From Leuctra nigra (Eukaryota; Arthropoda; Insecta; Plecoptera; Leuctridae), in NCBI GenBank assembly GCA_934045905.1, contig OW203762.1, forward strand, positions 16,772,345 to 16,836,344: a stretch of DNA of 64,000 nucleotides, written 5' to 3'. The notes under the pieces are model-generated. The model was not told where the DNA came from and ran no database searches. It saw only the letters and a program-made list of their open reading frames with translations. Shown here piece after piece: positions 1-10,532 of this stretch (position 1 is the stretch's first letter; each line of letters begins with the position of its first letter). Position numbers and translations under genes: made by a program.

Positions 1-2316
1 ACTAAAACTATGATTTCAACTCAATTAAGAGTAGCTGTCAACTAACGGGGACATTTCCATGCTATTTCCCGCTGCCGTATAATTATAACTGAGCATTAAT
101 TAAGATAATTAACTTCCTCTGTTTCCGACTAAAGCAAACGATGCATCTCTTACGAGTACCTTCTTATATTATGCAATGTACTTATTAGATATCTAGAACT
201 CTAGACTGTAATATAAGTAACAAGAGAAAATAATATTTCAGAGAAAATTACACGAGTTGAAAACGTTCAGTGAACGCGTTGATAGGGCATTTCGAAATTC
301 ATAGAAATAAAAATGTTTTTTAAAACGTGTATAAGAGAACCGTATTTCACATTATAAATCAGCAAACTGATTATTAACAACAAATCATTTATTCGGTGAT
401 CCAGAGGACCAATCTTGGTCTTACGTAAACATCGTGATTTTTCACTCTAACTCCCCTCTGGACTGGTCTAAAATCGGACCTAAATCTATCAGCTTTAAAA
501 TTTTTTTTGCTGTAAGAGTTAACATTGTCACCATAGCAAGTATAGCCCGACCTTATACCTGCTCTTGCCCTGTCTTAGTGTTTATTGTGGAAGGGTCGAT
601 AGTAAAGAATCTTTTGCGATAAAATTGGCCTAACCCGTTACTCCGTTTGACCAATAAAGCGAAACAAAACGGGAAAACAGAGTGTAAGTTTGAAATGAAG
701 ACGTATCATATTTTATTAGACAACATTGAGATTTATCTAGTTTTTACAAAATTTCACATGCAGTTCGACGATTCTGATACCTATTTATGCTATTCAACAA
801 TAGGTAATAACATTTAAATAAATACCTGGAAGCGTGAACCGCACTTGATATTTTTGAAAAGACAGAGCTAACTAAATAATTTTTAATAATGGCAATTTCT
901 ATGCAACGTATTTCGTTTAGAAATTGCTTTGAAATGTTTAATATAACTTTTTAAACTAATAAACTACCGGAAGCTCTCAACCCAATTGCCCCAGACAAAT
1001 AGACCCCGATAAGTCCGAACCATCTTATGGAACAGATCACTGCACTTGCTCAATTGGCTGGCTGGCAGACTCGTCTAAAGCATTCCAATCACTCCGCGTG
1101 CCCTCAAGTTGTTGTCCATGTCAATGTTGTTGAAGTGAGCGCGAGCATCGAACACACGTTACTTCTTGACAACTCGAGGCAGTTTATGAGCAGCATCACT
1201 AATAGAGATCATCAAGCCGCCGGTGTTTATCTTCAATAATGTTTTGATAACAAGAGCGTGTTTACACAATTACATTTGCAGCACTTTTGCCACGCGAAAT
1301 GGTCGAGTGGGCTGTGAGCTTTTATAAGGATAAAGTGAAACGAAGATGGAAGAAGTAATTAAGAAATTAGACAATTGAAACGTAGTTTGTTGGACTGTAA
1401 ATGATAAATCAAATAATATTAAATAGGGAAGTCGCATGCAAATTAGGTTGCAGAGTAATGATTGTAATGTCAGCTGCTGATACGTGCCTGAAATCCCAGA
1501 TGGTATTCTGGGATGAACTGTTTTCAAGGAATCAATGTACAAATATTGATATAACTTTTATTTTTATAACGGTGAAATCGACATTGACGGCACAAAGTCT
1601 TTACCATGTTCATTGTTTAAAAGTACATAGAATATCACCGTGATCCTAAATACGTCACAAGAAAGTCGTCCTGGAGAAATTTCCCACTAAAATTGAAGAA
1701 GATTTTTTTGAGAATGACATTTAAATTTTTGTCAGGTGATAATATATCCTTTTTTCTTAACAATACCAAATACTGATTAACTTGTAATATCAACTATAAT
1801 CTCATAATGCAGATTCCCGAAATGCCTACCATTACTCAAACACCAATCACATCATGTAATCAAGGGACGGTTGAAACTTGCGTACATCTGTGCCGAAGAG
1901 CACTACATTCTACTTGTAAAAGCAGATTTACACTTTATGCCGGGCAGGCTCACATTCTACTTACAACTCGAATCGCTGCACATTGTGCGCCATGCGGCCA
2001 TACATTCTACTTAGGCTACAAATAAACAGCGGCGTTATTACGTGTCCCTTTTATGAAAAAACAAGAGAAATGCTTTGCGTAACGCTTTGTAAACGAACAA
2101 TCTCACTTCCATGATATATGTTACGTCACATTTGATGAAATTGACTGTATGCTAGATGAATTCGAATTTAAATAATGCATCTACACTTATTTAGACTTTT
2201 AATTTGTGAAAAAAATCATTAAAATTGTACTTTTACCATGCTGAAAAAAATGCACAATAATTTGTTTATCAATATGATGTTGAACCCAAAAACTTTTGAT
2301 CCCTGTGCACGACAAC
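1..2316. other. AT-rich non-coding DNA, no gene seen
   Basis: The open frames here (62 to 90 residues) show no domain, codon bias or exon-like GC rise. A short phrase of the form acattctactt recurs three times at about 1909-2014, which is too little to name as a repeat family. If the Sidestep-like exon at 9103 belongs to a long gene, this may be upstream intron; that is inference only. Confidence 0.6.
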
Positions 2317-3334
2317 TGCCACGCCGGCGTCGTCGCCTCGGGCAGAAATAACCAGTGCCGGGCTAGCAACAGCTGGAGATGGGTGTGGGCGGGTGATCTC
2401 GTGGTAGTTGACAAAGAGAGAGACACGACATGAGCGAGAGCAATAGGATCAGAACTAGGTGCTAGACTATCAAGACATAAGGCTGTGATGTCCAGTTGAC
2501 ATTAATTATGGTTTTATTACATAACCTCAAGTGAGGAATAAATGAACAGTCAAATAAACACAACATACAAATGATCAGAATGAGATAACAGATTACCGGG
2601 GGTTTGACCTCCTCGCGTAAATGGACTCTGTGTACAACACAGGTCGTAACCTCATCAGCTGTGTGCCTGGAGGCAACACAACACATACAATTGAATGAAT
2701 AGCAAATAAGACTGATACAATACAATGATAAATATAATAAACTCTTTACTTACACTCCTCCGTGATAAGATGCTCGCCGAATTACTTCGGACATTTACTT
2801 AAATAGAACTCGTACAGACGACGTTCTAAGATTACTGGACTTACTTAATACAATGTTGAATTTAGATAGGTTTGATGATCCGAAAAGGGTGCCCTTTCCC
2901 TGACTGCCTGACTCTCCGCGGAGACAATCCAAGTGTGGCCACACTTGATTGCAATACAAAAACTACGCAACGACAAAATACATTAACTACTCTATTTCAA
3001 GTAGGCCACAGGGGCACAATAATGATTCTGTTAACAAAGCTCAAGATTGAACCTGCAAGTAGGGGCTGGACGACCAGTCGCACTACGTTATATCCGCTAC
3101 AACTTAGCGTGGTTACAATCTACATTTAAACACTACTCACGCGGCGATGTGAAGTCGACGACGGTCAGCCAGAGAAAGAGAATGAGCTCAGGTCGCCGAT
3201 CCGCGAACTCGACTATCATTGACCATTGCGCATGACATCTTTTCTGCTCTAGGCGACCCTCCAAATATGGGTACAAATGCCGGCTAATGGTAACGACTTG
3301 ACGTTGGCGCCAGCGCCGAATTCAAACCGTTACA
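2317..3334 (-). repeat. 3' LTR of the Gypsy element
   Basis: The 1018-bp LTR starts TGCCACGCC on the plus strand and ends CCGTTACA. It is the downstream LTR in element orientation, next to the end of pol. It matches 7840-8857 at a constant offset of 5523 bp. Small open frames inside it occur identically in both LTRs and are not genes. Confidence 0.95.
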
Positions 3335-3348
3335 ATTCCCCGTTAACC
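3335..3348 (-). other. Probable polypurine tract region
   Basis: Directly inside the 3' LTR the minus strand reads GTTAACGGGGAAT up to the LTR edge. It is the purine-richest stretch at the place where plus-strand DNA priming is expected, but it is broken by TT, so the exact tract is uncertain. Confidence 0.35.
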
Positions 3349-3398
3349 CCAACAAAAAGAAAATACAATTTTCTTTTTCTTCGAGTTCTGCTTACAAG

Positions 3399-6300
3399 CT
3401 AACTATCATAATAACTACGCAAATCCTTGATGTGCCAGGTTCCGATGTCGCGTCCATCGAGGTCCTTGAGACGGTAGATCAGCGGTGACGTTTTCTTGCT
3501 GATCTCGAACGGTCCTTCGTATCGAGGCGCTAGCTTGGCGGCATAGTTGTCGGCAGCGTTGGACAAGTGGAAGTCTCTCTTCAAGACTCGGTCGCCAACA
3601 TGGAATTCCAGCGGGCGTCGTCGGAGGTTGTATCTCACGGCGTTTTGCTGATGGGCGCGTTTCAAACGAGCGCGAATATCTGTAAAAATAGATTTTAGTC
3701 CTTGCATCTTGTCAACACGGTCCGCGACAATTTCCGCCATATCAATGCGTCGATGGTCTGTACCACACAAAATTAATTCACGACCAAAGTTAACGTATGC
3801 CGGTGTATAGCCAGTTACTTCATTCACTGCTGTACGTAGGGCACAACCTATTTTCGGCACATTCTTGTCCCATAGCTTATGATTGTCGGTGATGTATGAT
3901 CTCAGCATACCTAGAACAGTACGATTAGTGCGTTCCGTCGGATTCGCTTGGGGATGACGTTTGGCGTTGTAGTGGAGGGTACAATGGTAGTCTTGAGCCA
4001 TCTTCTTGAAAGGAGCTCCTATGAACTCGGGACCATTGTCACAAACTAAGATCTCTGCAGTGCCGTACACTAAGAATACCTCGTCTTCTATCTTCTGCGC
4101 CACGAGTTTCGCTGTCGCGGATCTCAACGGAAATAGGAGGCTGTACTTCGAAAAGGTGTCCGTCACCACTAACAGATACTTATTACCAGACGTCGATCTC
4201 GGCATCGGTCCCATGAGGTCAGCGGAGATGCGTCTCCATGGTCCATCAACATTGCGTTCGCGTCCCATCTGTCCGGCGGGAAGTTTCTGTTCAACCTTGA
4301 CGCGCTGACAGGTCGGGCATCGGCGGATGTACCTAGCAGTATCCATACGCAGCTTGGGCCAGTAGTACTTGTCGATGATGCGTCGGCACGTCTTGTAAAT
4401 GCCTAGGTGTCCGGCAGTCGGGTTGTCGTGACACTCAGCAAACACGGCTTCTCGGGCTTCCTTCGGAACGACTATCTTCCATTCTGCAGCGGGATCTAAC
4501 AATTTCCTGTCTGCTGTGACATATTTGTACATCACATTATCTTCAACTCTCCAAGCAGGATAACGTTCGGGATAGGTAGTGACTAAGTCCATGGTCTTCC
4601 GGTACCACGGGTCAATGACTGGATTCGGGAAGTTTACAAGAGCTAAATGCTCAAGAGGAGCACGGGACAAAAAGTCAGCCACCACGTTGTCCTTGCCTTT
4701 TCGATGAACAATCGAAAAATTAAACTGTTGAAGGCGAATCGCCCAACGGGCTAAACGGCCATGGGGGTCCTTAAGATTATGGAGCCACAGAAGACTTGCG
4801 TGGTCAGTATGGACGGTGAAGGTGTAACCTTCAAGGTAAGGTCTCCACTTTTCCACTGCCCACAGCACGGCGAGACACTCCAGCTCCGTCGCTGAAAACT
4901 TTTTCTCGGATTGCGTGAGGGTTTTGCTAGCATAAGCAATGACGCGCTCTCCCTCGGGGAAAATCTGGTAGAGAACTGCACCAAGTCCAACTCCGGATGC
5001 GTCGGTCTGAACTTGAAAAGGAATTGAAAAATCTGGGCACGAAAGAATGGGCGCTTCTATGAGCAAGTTCTTGACGTCGTTGAAGGCACGGTCGGCTGCG
5101 TCGGTCCAAAGAAACTTCTGATTCTTTCTCTGCATGGAGGTGAGAGGTTCCAGGCGAGTTGCAAAGTCTGGAATGAACCTGCGATACCACGAAGCTACTC
5201 CAACAAATCGTCGGACCTCCTTCACGTTGGTCGGCGTCGGAACATTGAGAATGGCTGCGACTTTGTCGGGATTCACTCGAAGACCTCGAGCGTCGATAAC
5301 ATAGCCTAAAAATCTTAATGAGGAGCGACAAAACTCACACTTCTCTCCATTCAGGGTGAGACCAGCGGCAATCAGTCTCTTGAACACGCGGTCCAGTATA
5401 TTATAATGCTGTTCAAATGTTTGAGTGGCCACAACTATGTCGTCCAGATACACGAATAGGAAGGGTTCCAAATCGTGTCCTAACACGTTGTCGATCAATC
5501 TCTGCCACGTAGCTGGTGAATTGTGGAGTCCCATAGGCATCTTCTTGAACTGGAATAGGCCACGACCGGGGACGGTGAAAGCGGTCTTGTCTCGGCTGCC
5601 TTCTTCGAGGGGTACCTGCCAGTACGCACTCTTGATGTCCAGGGACGATAGGAAGCGAGCATTTCTCAATCGGTCCAGAATCTGGGATACAAACGGAAGC
5701 GGATATGCGTCCTTCTTACTAAGGGCGTTGACCTGGCGAAAGTCTACACAGACACGGTACTTTCCATTGGGTTTCTCGACAAGTCGGATAGGAGATGACC
5801 AACTACTCGTCGACGGTTCAACCACGTCGTCGGCTAACATCTGGTCTAATTCTTTGTTGAGGATCTCTTGTATGATCGGGGACACGGGATAATATCTTTG
5901 TTTAACTGGTACGGCCTGACCTGTGTCAATGCGATGCTCCACCATCGTTGTAACGCCTAACTGGCTTCCCATGCGCTGAAGGTGTCGAGATGTGAGGTCT
6001 TTCAGGCGTCGCTGTTGGTCGGCAGTTAACGTGTCACGGTCCTGTAGGATCGGTGCTGAGTCGATCGCGTTGCAGATCTCCGTCGAAGTGGCGAAGGTCC
6101 AGGTGCCAGCAGCAAGATCGGGCATCAACTGCATTGCTTTCCAGAAGTCCGTTCCAAGTACTAGAAGAGCGGTCACTTGAGGTACAACAAGTATAGGTAA
6201 CGTACATACACGGCCGTATAATTCTATCGGGGTGTCCATCACTCCTTCTACTTTACATGGGTTGCCATTAGCCACGGATACTACTTGTCGTGCATGTCGG

Positions 6301-6605
6301 TTAATGCGAAGGCCTAACTCTTGAAGAATCTTCCACCCTTGGGCACCTACAATGGTTCGACTAGAACCTGAGTCCAAAAGTCCCAACAATGGATAACCAA
6401 ATACTTTCACTTCAAGATGGGGTCTTGCATCATTGTCAGATTTAAGCAACAGATAATTAAAATAAATATTAGGAATAATGTTATTCTTCCGGGTCGCTGA
6501 AACGGAGGGAAGCGGAGGCGACCTTACTGTCGATTCCCGGTTCGGTTTCCCTGTTTGCATCGGCAGGTGGTGCACTGGTATCGGAGAATTCCTGGTTGAC
6601 CACAC
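3399..6605 (-). CDS. Gypsy pol polyprotein (PR-RT-RH-IN)
   Basis: This 1068-residue frame encodes the enzymes that copy and integrate the element. An aspartic protease has its DSG triad at residues 78-80. Reverse transcriptase carries the first catalytic Asp in SLDIKSAYW (D323) and the YLDD box at 386-389. RNase H shows TDAS (D535), ELE (574-576), TDHAS (D601) and ADFLSR (D644). Integrase has an HHCC finger (H726, H733, C763, C766) and the catalytic triad D796, D856, E891 with the usual D-E spacing of 35. A GPF motif lies near 1031 in the C-terminal domain. All key residues are present and there is no internal stop. The frame overlaps gag by 82 bases and is at -1 relative to it, so translation by -1 frameshifting is likely and the listed Met need not be the real start. 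No env follows. Confidence 0.97.
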   Translation of the reverse strand: MWSTRNSPIPVHHLPMQTGKPNRESTVRSPPLPSVSATRKNNIIPNIYFNYLLLKSDNDARPHLEVKVFGYPLLGLLDSGSSRTIVGAQGWKILQELGLRINRHARQVVSVANGNPCKVEGVMDTPIELYGRVCTLPILVVPQVTALLVLGTDFWKAMQLMPDLAAGTWTFATSTEICNAIDSAPILQDRDTLTADQQRRLKDLTSRHLQRMGSQLGVTTMVEHRIDTGQAVPVKQRYYPVSPIIQEILNKELDQMLADDVVEPSTSSWSSPIRLVEKPNGKYRVCVDFRQVNALSKKDAYPLPFVSQILDRLRNARFLSSLDIKSAYWQVPLEEGSRDKTAFTVPGRGLFQFKKMPMGLHNSPATWQRLIDNVLGHDLEPFLFVYLDDIVVATQTFEQHYNILDRVFKRLIAAGLTLNGEKCEFCRSSLRFLGYVIDARGLRVNPDKVAAILNVPTPTNVKEVRRFVGVASWYRRFIPDFATRLEPLTSMQRKNQKFLWTDAADRAFNDVKNLLIEAPILSCPDFSIPFQVQTDASGVGLGAVLYQIFPEGERVIAYASKTLTQSEKKFSATELECLAVLWAVEKWRPYLEGYTFTVHTDHASLLWLHNLKDPHGRLARWAIRLQQFNFSIVHRKGKDNVVADFLSRAPLEHLALVNFPNPVIDPWYRKTMDLVTTYPERYPAWRVEDNVMYKYVTADRKLLDPAAEWKIVVPKEAREAVFAECHDNPTAGHLGIYKTCRRIIDKYYWPKLRMDTARYIRRCPTCQRVKVEQKLPAGQMGRERNVDGPWRRISADLMGPMPRSTSGNKYLLVVTDTFSKYSLLFPLRSATAKLVAQKIEDEVFLVYGTAEILVCDNGPEFIGAPFKKMAQDYHCTLHYNAKRHPQANPTERTNRTVLGMLRSYITDNHKLWDKNVPKIGCALRTAVNEVTGYTPAYVNFGRELILCGTDHRRIDMAEIVADRVDKMQGLKSIFTDIRARLKRAHQQNAVRYNLRRRPLEFHVGDRVLKRDFHLSNAADNYAAKLAPRYEGPFEISKKTSPLIYRLKDLDGRDIGTWHIKDLRSYYDS

Positions 6606-7603
6606 CCAAAACAGAATCGCGTCAACTTATCTTGGCACGTACGGTATCTATGTCCTTCTTGTGAGCAATTCCAGCATTTGGCACGTATGCTCTTGGTCTC
6701 CATAGCGGCTATCGGGTGGCGCTGCGGTTTCCTAGGGGAAACATAACCCAAGTCGGGTTCCAATAAATGGTTTACTGGCGGCGGACGAAATTGCTCGACT
6801 TGCGTCTTCGCAAACTCGAGGGATTTACACATTGTGCGCAGCTGATCCACCGTCTTTGGTTTCTCCAAACTTAACTTTTCTAAGAAATACGGATGAACAT
6901 TTTTCCTGATCGTCGCCAAGCGGTCCTGGTCGGAAACTGTTACTGAGAGACGGGAGAATAGCGTATTCATGACAGCAAAATACACTCCTACACTCTCATA
7001 ATCTCCTTGGGTTCGAGAACGGATCTCGTCGTAAAGGCGGTCATCGTAGTCGGCTGGCTGGTACTCGGTACGCAAAGCACGACCGAGGTCGTCCCACGAA
7101 GTCAGAGTCGATCGGACTGCACGGAACCAAAGCCGGGCCTGACCTTCAAAGAAGTCTATGGCCTCCTTGAACAAGTCCTCCTTAGTCGCGTTCCTGGCCA
7201 CCATGACATCCTGCACCTTTTCTAGAAAACCACTAACACTAGAACCGGAGCAATCACCAGAGAACTTTATTCCCCATTCCATGATCGGCTTCATCTTCTT
7301 CAGCGCAGGTTTCGGTTTCGGCGGTAATGACGTATTCATGGCGTCGTACTCGTCAACAGCGTCTCGTACTATCTGAAAATCAGACTTGGCCTTTGCCAAT
7401 GATCGCGTCAGAATGTCCTTGGCGGCTACGACGTCGTTCTCGGCGTTCGTCACCAACGCTAACCGTCGAGTTAAACCAGTTAGTTTAATGTCAATTGACC
7501 GACATTGTGTGTTATCACCATCAAAGTTGTCGATCAAGGTCACTACAGTTTGCAGGCGCTCGCTTAAAGCATGAATTTCTTCTAACGACTCGGCTTCGTC
7601 CAT
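6524..7603 (-). CDS. Gypsy gag (capsid-nucleocapsid)
   Basis: This 359-residue Gag would form the particle that packages element RNA. The N-terminal third is polar and helical in character. Residues about 145-245 match the retrotransposon Gag capsid family, including FFEGQARLWF and the D-RLYDEI-R-Q-DYESVGVY stretch. The nucleocapsid end has one regular CCHC knuckle (C310, C313, H318, C323). A second knuckle (C331, C334, C344) has Ile at 339 where His is expected; its codon is ATT, read at 6587-6589. The start at 7603 is the first Met after the 5' LTR leader. The 3' end overlaps pol in the -1 frame. Confidence 0.93.
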   Translation of the reverse strand: MDEAESLEEIHALSERLQTVVTLIDNFDGDNTQCRSIDIKLTGLTRRLALVTNAENDVVAAKDILTRSLAKAKSDFQIVRDAVDEYDAMNTSLPPKPKPALKKMKPIMEWGIKFSGDCSGSSVSGFLEKVQDVMVARNATKEDLFKEAIDFFEGQARLWFRAVRSTLTSWDDLGRALRTEYQPADYDDRLYDEIRSRTQGDYESVGVYFAVMNTLFSRLSVTVSDQDRLATIRKNVHPYFLEKLSLEKPKTVDQLRTMCKSLEFAKTQVEQFRPPPVNHLLEPDLGYVSPRKPQRHPIAAMETKSIRAKCWNCSQEGHRYRTCQDKLTRFCFGCGQPGILRYQCTTCRCKQGNRTGNRQ

Positions 7604-7815
7604 GATGAAAAGATTACGTAACAGGGATAAATAATGACTGAACGATACAGCTCACCAGTATTCACGGCGTGTTCACGTAACTCGAAGGTCAAACGTATCT
7701 CGAGGTAATCACAGCAAACACAAGCGTCTGAAGGTCGTTGTTGTCCCACGTCGATTTTGGATTTGAGCACCAAAATGCCAACGTTCGGGCTCCACACGTC
7801 GCGTCTTGATCACCA
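7604..7815 (-). other. Gypsy 5' leader between PBS and gag
   Basis: About 210 bases of untranslated leader lie between the primer site and the gag ATG. This is where a packaging signal would be expected. No motif or coding potential stands out. Confidence 0.6.
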
Positions 7816-7836
7816 GGCCCCACGTTGGGTGCGCCA
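7816..7836 (-). other. Primer-binding site, tRNA-Lys-like
   Basis: In element orientation, three bases after the 5' LTR the sequence reads TGGCGCACCCAACGTGGGGC. The 3' end of a tRNA-Lys is complementary to TGGCGCCCAACGTGGGGC, so the match is complete except for two extra bases (AC) after TGGCGC. It marks the start of minus-strand DNA synthesis. Confidence 0.8.
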
Positions 7837-7839
7837 AAA

Positions 7840-8857
7840 TGCCACGCCGGCGTCGTCGCCTCGGGCAGAAATAACCAGTGCCGGGCTAGCAACAGCTGGA
7901 GATGGGTGTGGGCGGGTGATCTCGTGGTAGTTGACAAAGAGAGAGACACGACATGAGCGAGAGCAATAGGATCAGAACTAGGTGCTAGACTATCAAGACA
8001 TAAGGCTGTGATGTCCAGTTGACATTAATTATGGTTTTATTACATAACCTCAAGTGAGGAATAAATGAACAGTCAAATAAACACAACATACAAATGATCA
8101 GAATGAGATAACAGATTACCGGGGGTTTGACCTCCTCGCGTAAATGGACTCTGTGTACAACACAGGTCGTAACCTCATCAGCTGTGTGCCTGGAGGCAAC
8201 ACAACACATACAATTGAATGAATAGCAAATAAGACTGATACAATACAATGATAAATATAATAAACTCTTTACTTACACTCCTCCGTGATAAGATGCTCGC
8301 CGAATTACTTCGGACATTTACTTAAATAGAACTCGTACAGACGACGTTCTAAGATTACTGGACTTACTTAATACAATGTTGAATTTAGATAGGTTTGATG
8401 ATCCGAAAAGGGTGCCCTTTCCCTGACTGCCTGACTCTCCGCGGAGACAATCCAAGTGTGGCCACACTTGATTGCAATACAAAAACTACGCAACGACAAA
8501 ATACATTAACTACTCTATTTCAAGTAGGCCACAGGGGCACAATAATGATTCTGTTAACAAAGCTCAAGATTGAACCTGCAAGTAGGGGCTGGACGACCAG
8601 TCGCACTACGTTATATCCGCTACAACTTAGCGTGGTTACAATCTACATTTAAACACTACTCACGCGGCGATGTGAAGTCGACGACGGTCAGCCAGAGAAA
8701 GAGAATGAGCTCAGGTCGCCGATCCGCGAACTCGACTATCATTGACCATTGCGCATGACATCTTTTCTGCTCTAGGCGACCCTCCAAATATGGGTACAAA
8801 TGCCGGCTAATGGTAACGACTTGACGTTGGCGCCAGCGCCGAATTCAAACCGTTACA
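7840..8857 (-). repeat. 5' LTR of the Gypsy element
   Basis: This is the upstream LTR in element orientation (1018 bp, TG...CA) and should hold the promoter. An AATAAA hexamer in element sense lies near 8036-8041 and is a candidate poly(A) signal. The outer edge is 245 bp from the Sidestep-like exon at 9103, so an antisense promoter sits just upstream of that exon. Confidence 0.95.
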
Positions 8858-8971
8858 CAACGTAGAAAAACACGATATTCACAAATACAGTGGTTTGCTT
8901 ACTGTTAGCATATGGAGGCTGGCTGCTAAATAACCACGCACATAAGTTTATTTTTTTCAATTGTTGAACAT

Positions 8972-9082
8972 GCCAGGCAAAGCTCTGGTCTTCACCGACG
9001 GCGTTCGGCTCGCGCGCCTACTTCCGCACCGCCTCCACGCCGGCACAGCTCCGCGTTGACGAGCTGGATCTGGCTGACGAGG
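8972..9082 (+). pseudogene. Partial duplicate of the Sidestep-like exon
   Basis: These 111 bp repeat 9129-9239 at an offset of 157 bp with a single mismatch (G at 9066, C at 9223). They match the middle of the Ig exon. The copy lacks the exon's true 5' part and the downstream DxGxYxC-containing end, so it cannot form the domain by itself. A pyrimidine-rich stretch followed by gccag at 8972-8976 looks like a usable acceptor, but a cryptic 105-bp exon from there would be out of phase with the neighbouring exon. It may be a recent local duplication or an assembly artefact. Confidence 0.75.
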
Positions 9083-9102
9083 TCCTCTTGCTTGTGTTAC
9101 AG

Positions 9103-9311
9103 TTTCGACGTGCGTGGGCGCAAGTTCAGCCAGGCAAAGCTCTGGTCTTCACCGACGGCGTTCGGCTCGCGCGCCTACTTCCGCACCGCCTCCACGCCGG
9201 CACAGCTCCGCGTTGACGAGCTCGATCTGGCTGACGAGGGGCTCTACAGATGCCGCGTCGACTTCCGCAACTCGCCCACTAGAAACCTCAAGATCAACCT
9301 CACTGTTATAG
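9103..9311 (+). CDS. Internal exon of a Sidestep-like Ig-domain protein
   Basis: Sidestep-family proteins are cell-surface Ig-superfamily receptors; in flies they act with Beaten-path partners in axon guidance. The frame reads [14 protein letters not shown], then RAYFRT, then a [11 protein letters not shown] segment followed by NSPTRN and LTVI. It holds the D-x-G-x-Y-x-C signature of the F strand of a V-type Ig domain. The exon starts after a pyrimidine-rich acceptor ending ttacag at 9102, in phase 2. It ends at the strong donor G|gtgagt at 9311/9312, in phase 1. GC content and GC3 are far above the surroundings, as expected for host coding sequence. No other exon of the gene was recognised in the window, so its introns must be long. 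Which paralogue it is cannot be told from one exon. Confidence 0.8.
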
Positions 9312-9426
9312 GTGAGTGCAGGCTAACTAGTGGCACAAATTAATATGAAAATAATATACATATGATTCTATAACGTAACCCTAATCTTGTACTTTACTAG
9401 AACAATGGAGACAAAGGAATGATTTT

Positions 9427-9465
9427 GATGATGATGATGATGATGATCTTCATCATCTTCTTCAT
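9427..9465. repeat. (GAT)n microsatellite with inverted tail
   Basis: Seven GAT units (9427-9447) are followed by ctt and cat units that can fold back on them as a hairpin. It lies in the intron just downstream of the exon. Confidence 0.85.
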
Positions 9466-10532
9466 TACAATAACTTAACAAACTTTCCCAAAGATATTAC
9501 TTATCCAAACGATATCCAAATATATTATTTGTAAAATGTAAATAGTCGTGAATGTTTAAAAACAACTATAGTCTTATTTTATTTGGAACAACTGCTATTT
9601 TAATTACTTGTCCAAAGGTAAATAATACGACCCTCAACGAAGTCGATATTTCATGTAAATACAAGAAATGTCGTAGTTATGAACGATTTGCTTTAGTACT
9701 ACACTATAATTCTGGTTCCAGTACACAGTGTTCTTGTCTTTATTTGGCTATAAACTATATGGAATGAACTGAGATCATCAATTTATTACCCTTTGCGTCA
9801 TTGAAATAGGATTTTGTCAGAAATAACCTCTGATTTTATAGGTCAAAGCTCTAAAGTATAGAGCAAGATAATATTCGGTATTCTTTGAAACTAATACATT
9901 TCTCCATAAGGATTAAAACGAAAGCTACAACAAGTTTAGAAATAAAGGATAGAAGCTCTTAGGAATAGCTTAAATTTTCCACGAAAGATATGTGTAATTA
10001 AAGACGAAAGCATTAATTTTCAAAAAATACTCCACATTATTCATAGTAAAAAAAACGATGAAAAAACGATGTACGAACAAGCTGCACAGAATGTGCAAGT
10101 AAACACTACACGTTGTACTTTGTGTAAAAGAATAGGGATTAGCGAAATTAACACTTTCACAGCTTTCGTAGACATTAATTGTTTACTGTGTTTTTCATAA
10201 AAATACAGAGATTTTTAATATTAAAAATATTAATTTTAAATATTTCTTGGTGTTATGAAATTTTTTACCAATGATCTCTCCCAAAAGAGTATGTAATCTG
10301 TCGGGCTTAAAACAGGAATCGGGTTGCTCTTATAATATTCGGAGGAAAAATTTAGGTATTTAAATAATATTCATGGACGCACGTTATTTAGTTCAGGTTA
10401 TTTATCAATTTGTTTTTGCTAGCAACATTACCTACTCCCTAAGCCCACGTAAAGCTTTCACAATTGTGTCACATCGGATATTAAAGTAGACAATGTTCGT
10501 AAAAGAAGACGCTTGGTTTGTGCCTCAGAAAT
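9466..10532. other. AT-rich non-coding DNA, nothing recognised
   Basis: Intron or intergenic sequence with no exon-like GC rise, repeat family or RNA signature that I can see. Confidence 0.55.

Larger units (their letters stand above)
2317..8857 (-). mobile_element. Complete Gypsy-type LTR retrotransposon, antisense
   Basis: This is a 6.54-kb Gypsy (Metaviridae-type) element on the minus strand. Two 1018-bp direct repeats lie 5523 bp apart and each begins TG and ends CA. Between them are a primer-binding site, gag, and pol in the order protease, reverse transcriptase, RNase H, integrase. There is no envelope gene. The flanks give a 4-bp duplication, CAAC, at 2313-2316 and 8858-8861. The LTRs showed no difference when read side by side and both frames are open, which points to a recent insertion that may still be active. 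The tRNA-Lys-like primer site, long LTRs and GPF-type integrase end recall Osvaldo/Ulysses-type lineages; that assignment is inference. Confidence 0.95.

Noticed and set aside
8977..9081. Cryptic 105-bp exon in the duplicate of the Sidestep-like exon
   Set aside because: The length is a multiple of three and the acceptor looks usable, but its phase does not match the phase-2 start of the true exon and the donor (gtcctc) is weak.
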